From assembly GCF_900156515.1 (NCBI RefSeq), contig NZ_FTNU01000002.1, positions 62,001 to 126,000 of the forward strand: DNA of 64,000 nucleotides. Reading direction: 5' to 3'. Below, piece after piece: positions 28,654 to 37,907 of the stretch. The notes under the pieces are model-generated. The model searched no databases and was not told where the DNA came from. It saw nothing but the letters and a program-made list of their open reading frames with translations. Position 1 is the stretch's first letter, and each line of letters opens with the position of its first letter. The DNA is from Moraxella cuniculi DSM 21768 (GTDB lineage: Bacteria > Pseudomonadota > Gammaproteobacteria > Pseudomonadales > Moraxellaceae). The translations under genes were made by a program, and so were the position numbers.

Positions 28654-29820
28654 TTATTTGCCTTCGCTGGTTGGCTGATTGTCAATACTGACCAGAGTTA
28701 CCAAGTCATTTTCGCCCAAAAAACTCACCCCTTCTGCCACCACCAACGCATCTTGTGGCACATCGGCGATAATCTTGTCCTCTTGATAGCTGATGATGCT
28801 AATATTGTGGCGTTTGGTGCGGTATTGACCTGCTGTTTGGGTCGGCTCAAGCAGCCACAGATAATCATAGCCATCAGAACTCATCAAGGCACTTTTTGGC
28901 ACGGCAGGCAAAGTTTTTTCGGCAAATATCAGCTCACCTGCTTGATACATACCTGCACTGGCACCGCTGTCTTTTGGCAAATCCACCCAAACTGCCACCT
29001 CTCGGCTGTCATTTGCCACAGGGCTGATACGCACCACCTTACCTGTGATGGTGCGATCTGCTATCTCAAGCCTTGCCAGCTGCCCAATGCGTACTCTGTT
29101 TGCCTCAATTGGCGAAAGTGCCGCCCGCCATTGCAACTGCCCCTTTTCAATGATGCTAAATAAAGACGCACCAGTTGCCAGCATGCCAATTTGGGCATTT
29201 TTGGCACTGATAATGCCAGCCACAGGAGCGACAACTTGGCTGCGTGCCTGATTGGTGCGAGCGGTGGCAAGCCGTGCATTGGCAGCACGGACATTGGCAT
29301 CGCTTTGGCTGACTGCCGCACGATAGGCATCGACCTCTTGGCGACTCACCGCATCAATCGCCAACAGTGGCTCGGTGCGTGCCAAATCCGCCTGTGCCTT
29401 TTTTTGGGCAGCGACAGCAGCAGCAAGCTCCGCCTCACCAGCTGCCACCTGCTCGCTTAAGGTGCGTGTATCAAGCACCGCCAGCACCTGCCCCTGACGC
29501 ACCCAATCACCAACCTCTACCAGTACCTGCTCGATGGCAACCCCTGACAGCTGTCCGCCAACTTCGGCAGTCTTGGCAGCTGCTATCAGTCCATTTGCCG
29601 ACAGCGTGTCTTGGACACTGACCGTCTGTGGTCGCACGGCACGCACCGCCATGACCGATGGCTGTGTTTCTGCCGCCTGTGGCGATGGCTTGTCATCAGA
29701 TTGCATGAGTGGCTTTAACAAAAATACGCCAATCACAATACCCAGCACAAACAGCACCAAGCCCTTGGCGTGGTTTCGTATCTGCGTGGCGGTCTTATAG
29801 TCTGGTGATGAATCTGTCAT
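28654..29820 (-). CDS. RND efflux periplasmic adaptor (membrane fusion protein)
   Basis: Adaptor subunit joining the RND pump to an outer-membrane channel. A single N-terminal membrane anchor (GLVLFVLGIVIGVFLL) is followed by the lipoyl/barrel-sandwich halves (GGQLSGVAIEQVLVEVGDWV and VVAPVAGIISAKNAQIG), an alpha-helical hairpin rich in Ala/Gln between them, and a beta-barrel domain. The ATG at 29820 (MTDSSPDYK) gives 388 residues; the frame is open to 29901, but those residues precede the natural anchor and lack a ribosome-binding site. It is the first gene of a two-gene operon with the pump. Confidence 0.9.
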   Translation of the reverse strand: MTDSSPDYKTATQIRNHAKGLVLFVLGIVIGVFLLKPLMQSDDKPSPQAAETQPSVMAVRAVRPQTVSVQDTLSANGLIAAAKTAEVGGQLSGVAIEQVLVEVGDWVRQGQVLAVLDTRTLSEQVAAGEAELAAAVAAQKKAQADLARTEPLLAIDAVSRQEVDAYRAAVSQSDANVRAANARLATARTNQARSQVVAPVAGIISAKNAQIGMLATGASLFSIIEKGQLQWRAALSPIEANRVRIGQLARLEIADRTITGKVVRISPVANDSREVAVWVDLPKDSGASAGMYQAGELIFAEKTLPAVPKSALMSSDGYDYLWLLEPTQTAGQYRTKRHNISIISYQEDKIIADVPQDALVVAEGVSFLGENDLVTLVSIDNQPTSEGK

Positions 29821-29939
29821 AAGCGATACCAAATTTATCCATGATTTTATTTGCCAGTGTAGCAGTCTGTCAGTAAAATTGCACGCACGCTTGGCAACCA
29901 AACGCCCTTAGCCCGACTGGTTGCAAAAGTGTCGATGGT

Positions 29940-32036
29940 CTAGACATTGACATAGTTTTGTGCCTGTGGCAACCAAGTATTCATGATGGCGGTGGCTGTT
30001 GTCATCATCTCTGCTGTGCCGATAAGCTGTGCGGCGATTTTGCCCGCTGCCTCAAGCAAGACCTCATCACGCACAATATCCGCCAAATAATAGCCCATAT
30101 CACCCGTTTGTCGCTTGCCAAGCAGCTCACCTGCACCCCTTAACTGTAGGTCTTTTTGGGCAATGACAAACCCATCACTGCTGTCTCTTAGGACATTGAG
30201 CCGCTCAATGCCTGTTGGCGATAGCGGTGCTTGATAAAGCAGCACACAAAAACTTTTTGCCTCGCCTCGCCCCACGCGTCCACGCAACTGATGCAGCTGC
30301 GACAAGCCGAGTCTTTCGGCATTTTCTATCACCATCAAAGAGGCATTTGGCACATCAACCCCCACCTCAATCACTGTGGTTGCGACCAGCAAATCAATCT
30401 TGCCCGCCTTAAACTCTGCCATCACCGCCTGCTTGTCCACCGCTTTCATCTTGCCATGCACCAGACCGATACGAATATCCAACCGCTCCACCAAATCCTC
30501 ATAAGTCAGCTGTGCCGACTGTGCGTCCAGTGCGGTTGATTCTTCGACCAATGGACAGACCCAGTACGCCTGCTTGCCCGCCTTGCAATTGTCAAAAATA
30601 CGAGCAATCACCTCATCACGCCGCTCACGGTTGATGGTAACGGTGGTAATCGGCGTGCGGTTTGGTGGCAACTCATCAATCACGGACACATCCATATCGC
30701 CATACATACTCATCGCCAATGTGCGAGGAATCGGAGTAGCGGTCATCGTCAGCTGGTGCGGCGTGCTGCCCATCAACGATTTGTCCGTCAATCGCAATCG
30801 CTGCTCAACACCGAAGCGATGCTGCTCGTCAATGATGACCAAGCCCAATTTGGCAAAAACCACATTGTCCGAAAATAGTGCGTGCGTCCCCACCACGATT
30901 TGCACCTGATTGTCAGCGATTGCTTGCAGTGCCGTCGTGCGTTCTTTGGCGGTTTGCTTGCCAGCCAGCCAGCCAACATTGATACCAAGCGGAGCAAACC
31001 ACTTCTGAAAATTCGCCAAATGCTGCTCTGCCAAAATCTCGGTCGGTGCCATCACTGCCACTTGCCAGCCGCTGTCTAGGGCGTGGCACGCCACCATCGC
31101 CGCCACCAAAGTCTTGCCAGCACCGACATCACCCTGAATCAACCGAAGCATTGGCTGTGAGCTTGTCATATCAACAACCGCCTGATGAATCACTCGCTGC
31201 TGGGCTTGGGTTAGGCTAAAGGGCAGACTGCCCGCCAGTTTTTTTGCCAACGCACTGTTTGCTTGACACTTGGGGGCTTTTTGGCGATAGACATTATTAC
31301 GGCGAAACAAAAAACTTAGCTGATGTGCCACCAATTCCTCAACAATCAAGCGGCGACACGCAGGGTGTGAGCGGTCTTTTAATTGGCTTAATAACTCAGT
31401 CTGGGCAAAAATATCTGCATGGCGGTCAGGCAGGTGCAGCTGCTTTAAGGCGGATAAAAAATCACCCGATAGCCGCAGTCCCGCTGCCGACAACATCGCA
31501 TCAGGCACGCTATAAATCCTATCATTTGCTACCGCCTGTAGTGCCAACCGCACCAGCTGGCGAAGTTTGTTTTGGTGCAATCCTTTGACCGTTGGATAAA
31601 TCGGCAATAGTCCCGTTTGTGTCTGTTGTGTGCCTGTCAGATGATACTCTGGGTGCGACATCTGCACGCCATAGCGACTGACCTTAATCTCGCCAAAAGC
31701 GGTAATTTTCGCCCCAACCGTCATCACGCCAAGCAAGCTGGCATAAGCCTTAAAAAACCGCAAAACCAACAAGCCTGATTCATCTTCTAGCGTAACCGAT
31801 AGCCCTGTGCGATTTTTTTCTACCCAAGTTACTGTGCCTGACACCATCACGCTCATGCCATGACTGACCATGCCAATCGGCACGATACGGCTGCGATCTT
31901 CATAATCTCTAGGCAGGTGCATTAACAAATCAAAGATCCGCACCACCCCAAGCTGTGCCAAGCGATTTGCCAATGCCTGACCCACACCAGCCAAAGCGGT
32001 TACAGGCAGATGAATACTCATAACAGGGTTGGTCAT
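29940..32036 (-). CDS. recG: ATP-dependent DNA helicase RecG
   Basis: Branch-migrating helicase that regresses stalled replication forks and processes recombination intermediates. The N-terminal wedge/OB domain (about 60-160) includes VSGTVTWVEKNRTG. The SF2 helicase motifs follow: Walker A GDVGAGKT near residue 300, DExH box DEQHRFG, motif III TMTATPIPRTLAMS, and motif VI QLRGRVGRG. The C-terminal TRG-like segment has LQLRGAGELLGKRQTG. 698 residues match the family (E. coli 693). The upstream side faces the divergent phase-tract promoter at 32121. Confidence 0.96.
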   Translation of the reverse strand: MTNPVMSIHLPVTALAGVGQALANRLAQLGVVRIFDLLMHLPRDYEDRSRIVPIGMVSHGMSVMVSGTVTWVEKNRTGLSVTLEDESGLLVLRFFKAYASLLGVMTVGAKITAFGEIKVSRYGVQMSHPEYHLTGTQQTQTGLLPIYPTVKGLHQNKLRQLVRLALQAVANDRIYSVPDAMLSAAGLRLSGDFLSALKQLHLPDRHADIFAQTELLSQLKDRSHPACRRLIVEELVAHQLSFLFRRNNVYRQKAPKCQANSALAKKLAGSLPFSLTQAQQRVIHQAVVDMTSSQPMLRLIQGDVGAGKTLVAAMVACHALDSGWQVAVMAPTEILAEQHLANFQKWFAPLGINVGWLAGKQTAKERTTALQAIADNQVQIVVGTHALFSDNVVFAKLGLVIIDEQHRFGVEQRLRLTDKSLMGSTPHQLTMTATPIPRTLAMSMYGDMDVSVIDELPPNRTPITTVTINRERRDEVIARIFDNCKAGKQAYWVCPLVEESTALDAQSAQLTYEDLVERLDIRIGLVHGKMKAVDKQAVMAEFKAGKIDLLVATTVIEVGVDVPNASLMVIENAERLGLSQLHQLRGRVGRGEAKSFCVLLYQAPLSPTGIERLNVLRDSSDGFVIAQKDLQLRGAGELLGKRQTGDMGYYLADIVRDEVLLEAAGKIAAQLIGTAEMMTTATAIMNTWLPQAQNYVNV

Positions 32037-32120
32037 GGCAAGCCGTCCAAAAAAGCGTTTGTGATACTAATAAGAGCTGATAAGAATTGTAAAATAAATC
32101 CCCCAAAAAAGCAAAACTGC

Positions 32121-32151
32121 TTGACACCCCCCCCTGTTTAACTTGTACAAT
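32121..32151 (+). promoter_or_regulatory. Promoter with C8 tract in its spacer (probably phase-variable)
   Basis: -35 TTGACA (32121-32126) and -10 TACAAT (32146-32151) are separated by 19 bp, of which the first eight are C (32127-32134). Loss of two C would give the optimal 17-bp spacing; further changes would weaken it. Poly-C or poly-G spacers that switch promoters are known for opc and porA in Neisseria meningitidis. It precedes the dioxygenase-like fragment, whose ATG (32186) has AAGGA at 32174-32178. Confidence 0.7.
32127..32134. repeat. C8 homopolymer tract
   Basis: Eight C located entirely between the -35 and -10 hexamers of the promoter at 32121-32151. Confidence 0.93.
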
Positions 32152-32185
32152 AAATCATGCACTGATAGCACACAAGGAATGTTAG

Positions 32186-32524
32186 ATGATGTACACACCC
32201 AACCATCAAGACAGCTACAAGGTTTTGGAATTGCAATTATCCAGTGCTGATAAATCGCACTTGGAGCATCTTGTTGCCACCATTCACCAAGAATGTCCCA
32301 GCCAAATACAGAGTCGCTATTTGTCTCGTATTGGCACGCTTTCCATGCAGCTAAAATCCACGCACCTTGCACAAATATTTTATGGCAATCCAACCAAGCC
32401 CATTCATATTACCAACCTGCCACATTTTGACAATATTGAGCAAACCAAAATTTTATTATTGCTAATCGGCGAAACCATAGGCAGGTGTATAAGGTTTCAA
32501 GGCAGATTTTGCTCACTATCTTAA
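32186..32524 (+). pseudogene. Truncated N-terminus, possibly of a TauD/clavaminate-synthase-like dioxygenase
   Basis: A 112-residue frame with a good ribosome-binding site (AAGGA) starting MMYTPNHQDSYKVLELQLSS. Its segment HITNLPHFDN followed by LLLLIGETIGR resembles the N-terminal fold of clavaminate-synthase/TauD-like Fe(II)/2-oxoglutarate oxygenases (RGLP..., then L...LG...G). Those enzymes run to about 300 residues; here the His-x-Asp...His iron ligands and the whole catalytic core are absent, and the last 15 residues look out of frame. I read it as a gene truncated by internal deletion. It is the first gene of the cluster behind the poly-C promoter. The family call is tentative; being a broken gene is more certain than its identity. 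Confidence 0.45.
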
Positions 32525-32590
32525 CTCTGTTGGTTCTTGATACGCAGAACAACAACCCAATCATGGAATTAAATTAACGAGATATACATC

Positions 32591-33754
32591 ATGTCCGCCC
32601 TAAGCTCTTTATTGGTTTATCGCTTTGCGAATTTATTTTTGGGTGAATTTATCCAAAAAATCATACCGCTGCTGATTTATATCCAAACAGACAGCCTGAC
32701 ATGGCTTGGGATTTCGTTTGCTAGTATTTGGCTGCCACGCGTGATTTGCCAACCTTTTTTTGGGGTGATTATTGATAAATTTGACATCAAATCCATCTTT
32801 ATCAGCACCGACTTTGTCCGAGCGATGATCATACTGCCACTATTTTGGCTGGACAATCCTTATATGCTGTCTGTCATCGGAGCGGTGTTTGGCTTGCTGG
32901 CCGGGTTGTCTTATATGGGCATCGAATACGCCATCACGCACGCTTTGGATATAAATAGAACGCCCAGCACCCAAGCCAAGATCCAAAATGCCGAGCAGTT
33001 GGCGATGATCTTAGCTCCCATTGCGGCAGGGTTTGTGGCAGGCGGTGGGCAGTTGTTGGCTTTTTCGCTGGTTATTATCGGCTATATCATCATGCCACTT
33101 TGGTTTATCAAATCACTAAAAGCACACGACAAACCCATCGGCAGTTTTTTGCTCGCACGACTAAAAAGCGGCTTTGGTGAAGTGCTGTTTGGCAAGCAGC
33201 TGCTTAGCTTGGCACTGGTTACTGCACTCATTAACCTTGCTGAGGGCGTGCTGTTTGCCATCTTGCCTGCCATCATCATGGGACAGTTTAACCAAAGCAG
33301 TCAGATGGTAGGTTTTGTCATCGCCCTAGGCAGTGCTATCAGCATTGTGGTTTTGTCGATTTTGTCCTTATCGCCCAAGATTAAACCTACACTTTGTTAT
33401 TATTTGGGGCTTGGGCTTATTGGCACAGGGGTGCTGCTATTTGGTCAGCCACAGAGCCTGTGGCTGTGCGTGGCAGGCTATGGGCTATTGATTGTTGGGC
33501 GGGTGATTTTTGTGGTATATATGCGAATTCACCGTGCTGCATTGATTAAGCCTGAGAATTTTAGCACCACCATGGGCGTGTTTTTGTCATTGATTTTATT
33601 GCCCATGCCCTTATCAGGGGGTATTGTGGCGTGGCTTGATGAGCCAAACAGTATCACCGTTATCAGCTATCTGCTTGCTGCGATATTTTTTGGTATTGTC
33701 GTTTTATCCGCCATGAAAAAAGGAGCAAATCATGCCGACAGCCATCATCGTTGA
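32591..33754 (+). CDS. MFS exporter of the decaying ATP-grasp cluster
   Basis: An intact 387-residue major facilitator with 11-12 hydrophobic segments. The first loop carries FFGVIIDKFDIKSIFI, a motif-A-like stretch, and the protein resembles MFS exporters that accompany non-ribosomal peptide-like or siderophore pathways. The start has GAG about 8 bp upstream; its end overlaps the ATP-grasp gene start by 23 nt, so the two were probably translationally coupled. It is the only undamaged gene in the 32.1-36.3 kb cluster. Likely original role: export of the cluster product, or self-resistance to it. The substrate cannot be deduced. Confidence 0.8.
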   Translation: MSALSSLLVYRFANLFLGEFIQKIIPLLIYIQTDSLTWLGISFASIWLPRVICQPFFGVIIDKFDIKSIFISTDFVRAMIILPLFWLDNPYMLSVIGAVFGLLAGLSYMGIEYAITHALDINRTPSTQAKIQNAEQLAMILAPIAAGFVAGGGQLLAFSLVIIGYIIMPLWFIKSLKAHDKPIGSFLLARLKSGFGEVLFGKQLLSLALVTALINLAEGVLFAILPAIIMGQFNQSSQMVGFVIALGSAISIVVLSILSLSPKIKPTLCYYLGLGLIGTGVLLFGQPQSLWLCVAGYGLLIVGRVIFVVYMRIHRAALIKPENFSTTMGVFLSLILLPMPLSGGIVAWLDEPNSITVISYLLAAIFFGIVVLSAMKKGANHADSHHR

Positions 33755-34956
33755 GAGCAATACTTCAGGTAATGCCTATCATGTCATCAAAGCCGCCCAA
33801 AAGCTCGGCGTATTTTGCCATTTTCTGACCAGGCAACGGACGCTGTAGCAAACCGCCAAATATGACCCTGTCAGCATTGCCGATAAGATAAGTATCGCTG
33901 ACACCATCAATCCTGCCGATATGCTATCAGCAATCTGTGCCGACAGCGACATTACCGCCGTCATTTGGTTTGATGAGATAAGAATGCTGCCGTGCGTCAT
34001 GCTGTCCACCACCTTAGGCTTGATAGATGCCGATACTGCAAACAATCTTATCACCGCCCGCTACAAAGACAAGGTCAGAAATATTGTCAATCAAGTCTCA
34101 CTGCCGATTTGTCATCAGCTGGTTGATGATACCACCGATGTGCCAAAGTTTACTGATGCTGCCAAATTCCTACCTTGCGTGGTTAAGCCTGTTGATGACA
34201 GTGGCAGCTTTGGCGTGGTCAAATGCACAAACAGCACGCAAGTTATGCAAGCGATAGATTTCATCAAAAATCGCCCACAACACATCTCAGGCTATCGCCG
34301 AATGCCCCAAGCCCTAATAGCAATATATCGCAGGCGATGAATACAGTGCCGAGTTCGGCTGGTGCAGTCTGGCAGGCTGGGTACTCATAGGCTACACCAA
34401 AAAGATCAAATCACCAGAGCCTACCTTTGTGGAACTGGCACACATTTTCCCTTATTCGTTTGGTAATGGGCTTGACGACGATATTTGCCAAACTTTAATT
34501 GGCTGCCTACAAGCACTTGGGCTAAAAAATTGCGTGGCTCATGTGGAATTTAAGTTGCACCAAAGGCAGGTTTTTGTTGTTGAAATCAATCCAAGATTGG
34601 CAGGAGATATGATTGTTGATTTGGTGCGGACAGCTTGCGGCGTGGATATGGGTAAGATTGCCTACTTATCACACACTGGCACGCCCTGGGCAGCTGATTT
34701 GGCTATCAACCACACTTGCCATGCTGCCACCGCCTACCTATATAGCGAGCAGACTGGCACTGTAATGACAGTCCGTACCGATGGCAGCGAACAAGACCTG
34801 TGGCTGCGTCCACTGCCCAGATACAACACAGGCAACCTGACATCAAGCGATGACAGGCTAGGCTGCGTGATTGCCACCGCAGACACATGGCAGTCCGCCC
34901 TACAAAAAACCCAGCACATCGCCGATACCACCGTCATTAGCTTTGGTGAAATTTAA
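33732..34956 (+). pseudogene. ATP-grasp ligase pseudogene 1 (nonsense plus frameshift)
   Basis: Begins ATG 33732 with AGGAG six bases upstream, inside the end of the MFS gene. The frame hits TAG at 33846-33848 (codon 39), continues open as VVKPVDDSGSFGVVK (ATP-grasp lysine motif), then loses frame at 34318-34320. The neighbouring frame takes over exactly where the motif continues (QYIAGDEYSAEF), followed by VVEINPRLAGD (metal-binding Glu-x-Asn and Arg) and ends at 34956. A 2-bp loss around 34320 accounts for the shift. Joined length is about 408 residues, normal for carboxylate-amine ligases of the L-amino-acid ligase type. The catalytic residues are still legible, so inactivation looks recent. 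It ends 10 bp before ATP-grasp gene 2. Confidence 0.85.
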
Positions 34957-34965
34957 GGAGTATTT

Positions 34966-36171
34966 ATGCACATCGTTTTGTTTGGTGCGTTCAAATCTGT
35001 CATCAATGCCGCCAACGAGCTTGGCATTAGGCTTACCATCATTGACAAGGTGCAATTGGTGGATACCAGCCTGCTACAGCCCAATCATCAGTTTGTCTTG
35101 CTTGATTATCATCAAAAAAACTTGGCAAAAAACATCATTGCCGCCATCACCCAAAGCCAAAAAGTAGACATGATATTAAGTTTCACCGAGCCTGCCTTGC
35201 TGCTTGCCAGCCAGATTGCCGAAGAGCTCGGGCATCGCTACGCCATTTTCATCCGAAGTGGTAAAAAACACCAAAGACAAACAGCGTATGCGACAAAATT
35301 GGCTGACAGCCCCCATACCATCGCCCATCAGCTTGCCTGTGATGCCAAGCAGGCAGCTGCATTTGTCAAAGAACAAAACCGAGCCGTCATCATAAAACCT
35401 GTCGATGGTGTGGGTAGTGAGTCGGTCGTATGCGTTACACCAGATAATCTAAATGCACTACATCGCCTTGATTTTACCAACCAAGAATATCTGTGCAAAT
35501 AATTTATCCATGGTCAAGAATTCTCTGTGGAGTGCTTTAGTTTTGCAGGTAGGCACAAGCTACTATCTATTCACCAAAAGTTCAAAACAGGTGCAGAGTA
35601 TCCCAATCCTTTTGTAGAAATTGGGCATATCGGACCTGCTGATTTGACCCCACAAACATGGCAGCTGATTGAGACTGTCGTATTTGACTGCCTAGATCGT
35701 ATGGGTATTTGTGATGGTCCATCGCACACCGAAGTCATCTTAACCGACACTGGGGTGAAAATTGTTGAAACGCATACCCGAGTCGGTGGCGACAGGATTT
35801 TTCATCTGCTAAAACTAAGCACAGGCATTGATGTGTTTAAGCTGTCTTTGCAGTGGTTTTGCCAAAAGACTGGTTATATAGACTCTGTCAGCAAACAAGG
35901 CGTGGCGGCAGTTTACTTTTTTCACGCCCCCAAGGGCATCAGCCAAATCACAGGCATTGATAAACTACAGGCAAGTCGTGGCGTTATTGAAGTTAAACTA
36001 CACAAAACCATCGGCGATACCGTTAATGAGCTGCTGGGTTCGTCCGACAGGCTTGGTTATTTTATTTACTACCAAGCCGATGATACACCTGTAGATTTTC
36101 ATACTTTAGCCGACCTTGCCAGTCAGGTAAATATTTGCACCCAACCCTCTGCAAAACAACAGGAGGGCTAA
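34966..36171 (+). pseudogene. ATP-grasp ligase pseudogene 2 (internal stop)
   Basis: Starts at ATG 34966 with AAGGAG upstream. The frame encodes an N-terminal Rossmann-like domain (HIVLFGAFKSVINAANELG) and the ATP-grasp lysine motif VIIKPVDGVGSESVV, then stops at TAA 35500-35502 within the normally conserved EYLCK*FIHGQEFSVE stretch. The same frame continues to 36171 with HTEVILTDTGVKIVETHTRVGGDR, where the usual EiNpR is replaced by ETHTRVGGD as in some ATP-grasp_4 ligases. Between about 35250 and 35315 the wrong frame seems to be read (the alternative frame gives KNTKDKQRMRQ, the expected motif), suggesting two compensating indels. Full length would be 401 residues. It is paralogous to pseudogene 1. 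Confidence 0.82.
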
Positions 36172-36260
36172 ATGAGCGTATTACAATCAGATAATATCGT
36201 TGGCAAGAGGCTTTAGGTTTTAACAACTTAGCCGTCATAAACTTGCCAAGAAAAATTTAA
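36172..36260 (+). pseudogene. Stub of a third enzyme, possibly a PLP cysteine-synthase-like protein
   Basis: The ATG at 36172 directly follows the ATP-grasp 2 stop and has a strong AGGAGG (36161-36166). The frame gives MSVLQSDNIVGKRL and a stop; a second frame then reads EALGFNNLAVINLPRKI to TAA at 36258-36260. The start resembles the beginning of cysteine-synthase-fold PLP enzymes (ILdsdnIVGNTPLVRL), with about 10 bases missing in the middle and the rest deleted. A hairpin at 36256-36284 ends the region. Identity rests on very little sequence, so it is a hypothesis only. Confidence 0.3.
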
Positions 36261-36284
36261 TCACACCAAAAAGATGTGATTAAA
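36256..36284. terminator. Hairpin between the ligase cluster and cysN
   Basis: TTTAATCACA (36256-36265) pairs with TGTGATTAAA (36275-36284). The minus-strand side continues ATTTTTC, so it can end cysN transcription about 100 bp past its stop; the plus-strand side has only a weak T-run. Confidence 0.65.
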
Positions 36285-36383
36285 CTTTCCACTTTTGCCA
36301 AAAATAAGCTTTTAACACTAATAACAAACAAAAGACAAGCACAATAAAAAAGCAATTTTTATCAAACCGTCCAAAAAAACAGC

Positions 36384-37694
36384 TTAAACAACCACCATGC
36401 CTGCTGCCACGGTTTGGTGGGTCGCTTCATCAATTAAAATAAATGAGCCTGTGGCGATATTATCAGCATACGCAGTGGCTAAAATCGGCTTTTGTAGACT
36501 GATGGTTACCCTGCCGATGTCATTGACTGAAAAAGTATCCTGCGTACCGATATTAGACAGCGTATGCACATCTAAGATGTGGTGAATATGGCTTACTTTG
36601 GCAAGTAGCGTTTGTGTGGTGTGCTTAAGCAGATATTTTCGTGCCAAATTCAGCGGACGCACATCGAACCAGCATAAAGTTGCGGTGATTTGTTTGGTGG
36701 GCGTAATGGCTGAATTATCCGCCACAATGACATTGCCACGAGAGATGTCCACATCATCAGCCAAACAAATGGTCAGCTGCTCACCCACGCTGGCAACTGC
36801 CACATCGCCGCCTACCCCAATCAGCCGACTGATGGTGCTGGTCTGTTGTGAGGGCATAATACGCACAGCATCGCCTACCGCCACACTGCCTGCTTCCACA
36901 CGCCCTTGATAGCCACGAAAATCATCTTGCTGGCTGCCATCGGCTCTTAGCACATATTGCACAGGCAGATAAAAGTCATCTTTATTTGTGGTTTTGGTCT
37001 GATTATTGGGCAGATCTTGTAAAATTTGTAGCAGTGGCAAGCCTTGATACCATGCCATGTTTGTACTGTGATGCACCACATTATCCCCATGCAGTGCCGA
37101 GATGGGGACAAATTGCACCTGTGTTAAACCCAGCTGTGCTGCCAAATCACGATACGCTGCGACAATGGCAATAAATTTATCTTCAGCAAAATCAAGCAAA
37201 TCCATCTTGTTGATCGCCACAATGATGTGCTGACACCGCAAATGACTTAAAATCGCCGAATGTCTTTTGGTTTGCGGTAAAAGCTGAACCAAGCCTGACG
37301 AAAAATCCAGCTGTGCTGCGTCAATCAGCAGCACCGCCGCATCTGCTGTCGATGCCCCTGTTACCATGTTGCGTGTGTATTGCTCATGCCCTGGCGTGTC
37401 AGCGATGATAAATTTGCGTTTGGCGGTGGCAAAATAACGATACGCCACATCAATGGTAATGCCCTGCTCACGCTCTGCCTCCAGCCCATCGGTCAATGCC
37501 GAAAAATCCATCGCTTCGCTGGCATTTTTTAAAACCAAGCTATCTAACTGATCGCTCAATAGTGCTTTACTGTCATAAAGCAAGCGACCGATTAAGGTGC
37601 TTTTACCATCATCAACACTGCCTGCAGTGATAAATCTAAGTGGTGCATCGGTGTTTGATTGCTTTGTATTTGATGAAAGGTGCAAGTTGCTCAT
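36384..37694 (-). CDS. cysN: Sulfate adenylyltransferase subunit 1 (GTPase)
   Basis: GTP-hydrolysing subunit of ATP sulfurylase, which makes adenosine 5'-phosphosulfate from sulfate. Motifs: G1 GSVDDGKST (about residues 26-34), G3 DTPGHEQY (about 99-106), G4 NKMD (about 159-162), then EF-Tu-like domains II and III. 436 residues correspond to the short form without a fused APS kinase (CysC). It is the third gene of the minus-strand set cysH-cysD-cysN, separated from cysD by 213 bp. With the APS-reductase-type CysH nearby, no APS kinase is needed, so the pathway shortcut is consistent. Confidence 0.95.
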   Translation of the reverse strand: MSNLHLSSNTKQSNTDAPLRFITAGSVDDGKSTLIGRLLYDSKALLSDQLDSLVLKNASEAMDFSALTDGLEAEREQGITIDVAYRYFATAKRKFIIADTPGHEQYTRNMVTGASTADAAVLLIDAAQLDFSSGLVQLLPQTKRHSAILSHLRCQHIIVAINKMDLLDFAEDKFIAIVAAYRDLAAQLGLTQVQFVPISALHGDNVVHHSTNMAWYQGLPLLQILQDLPNNQTKTTNKDDFYLPVQYVLRADGSQQDDFRGYQGRVEAGSVAVGDAVRIMPSQQTSTISRLIGVGGDVAVASVGEQLTICLADDVDISRGNVIVADNSAITPTKQITATLCWFDVRPLNLARKYLLKHTTQTLLAKVSHIHHILDVHTLSNIGTQDTFSVNDIGRVTISLQKPILATAYADNIATGSFILIDEATHQTVAAGMVVV

Positions 37695-37907
37695 TTTTTT
37701 ATCCTTAGTGATTTTATCAATTGTGGTTTTAGCCGTTTATCTGCATGAACAATCTGCATTAGTAGTCATACTCTAAGCTATGCTATAAACCTCATCGCTT
37801 TAACCCAGTCTACCAAATCCAAACCGCCCAACCATTGTATAAACTTAGCCAAATAATTTAAACTGCTTAATTTGCTTAAAGCAATCACAGTTGTGCTGTT
37901 TAGCTTA

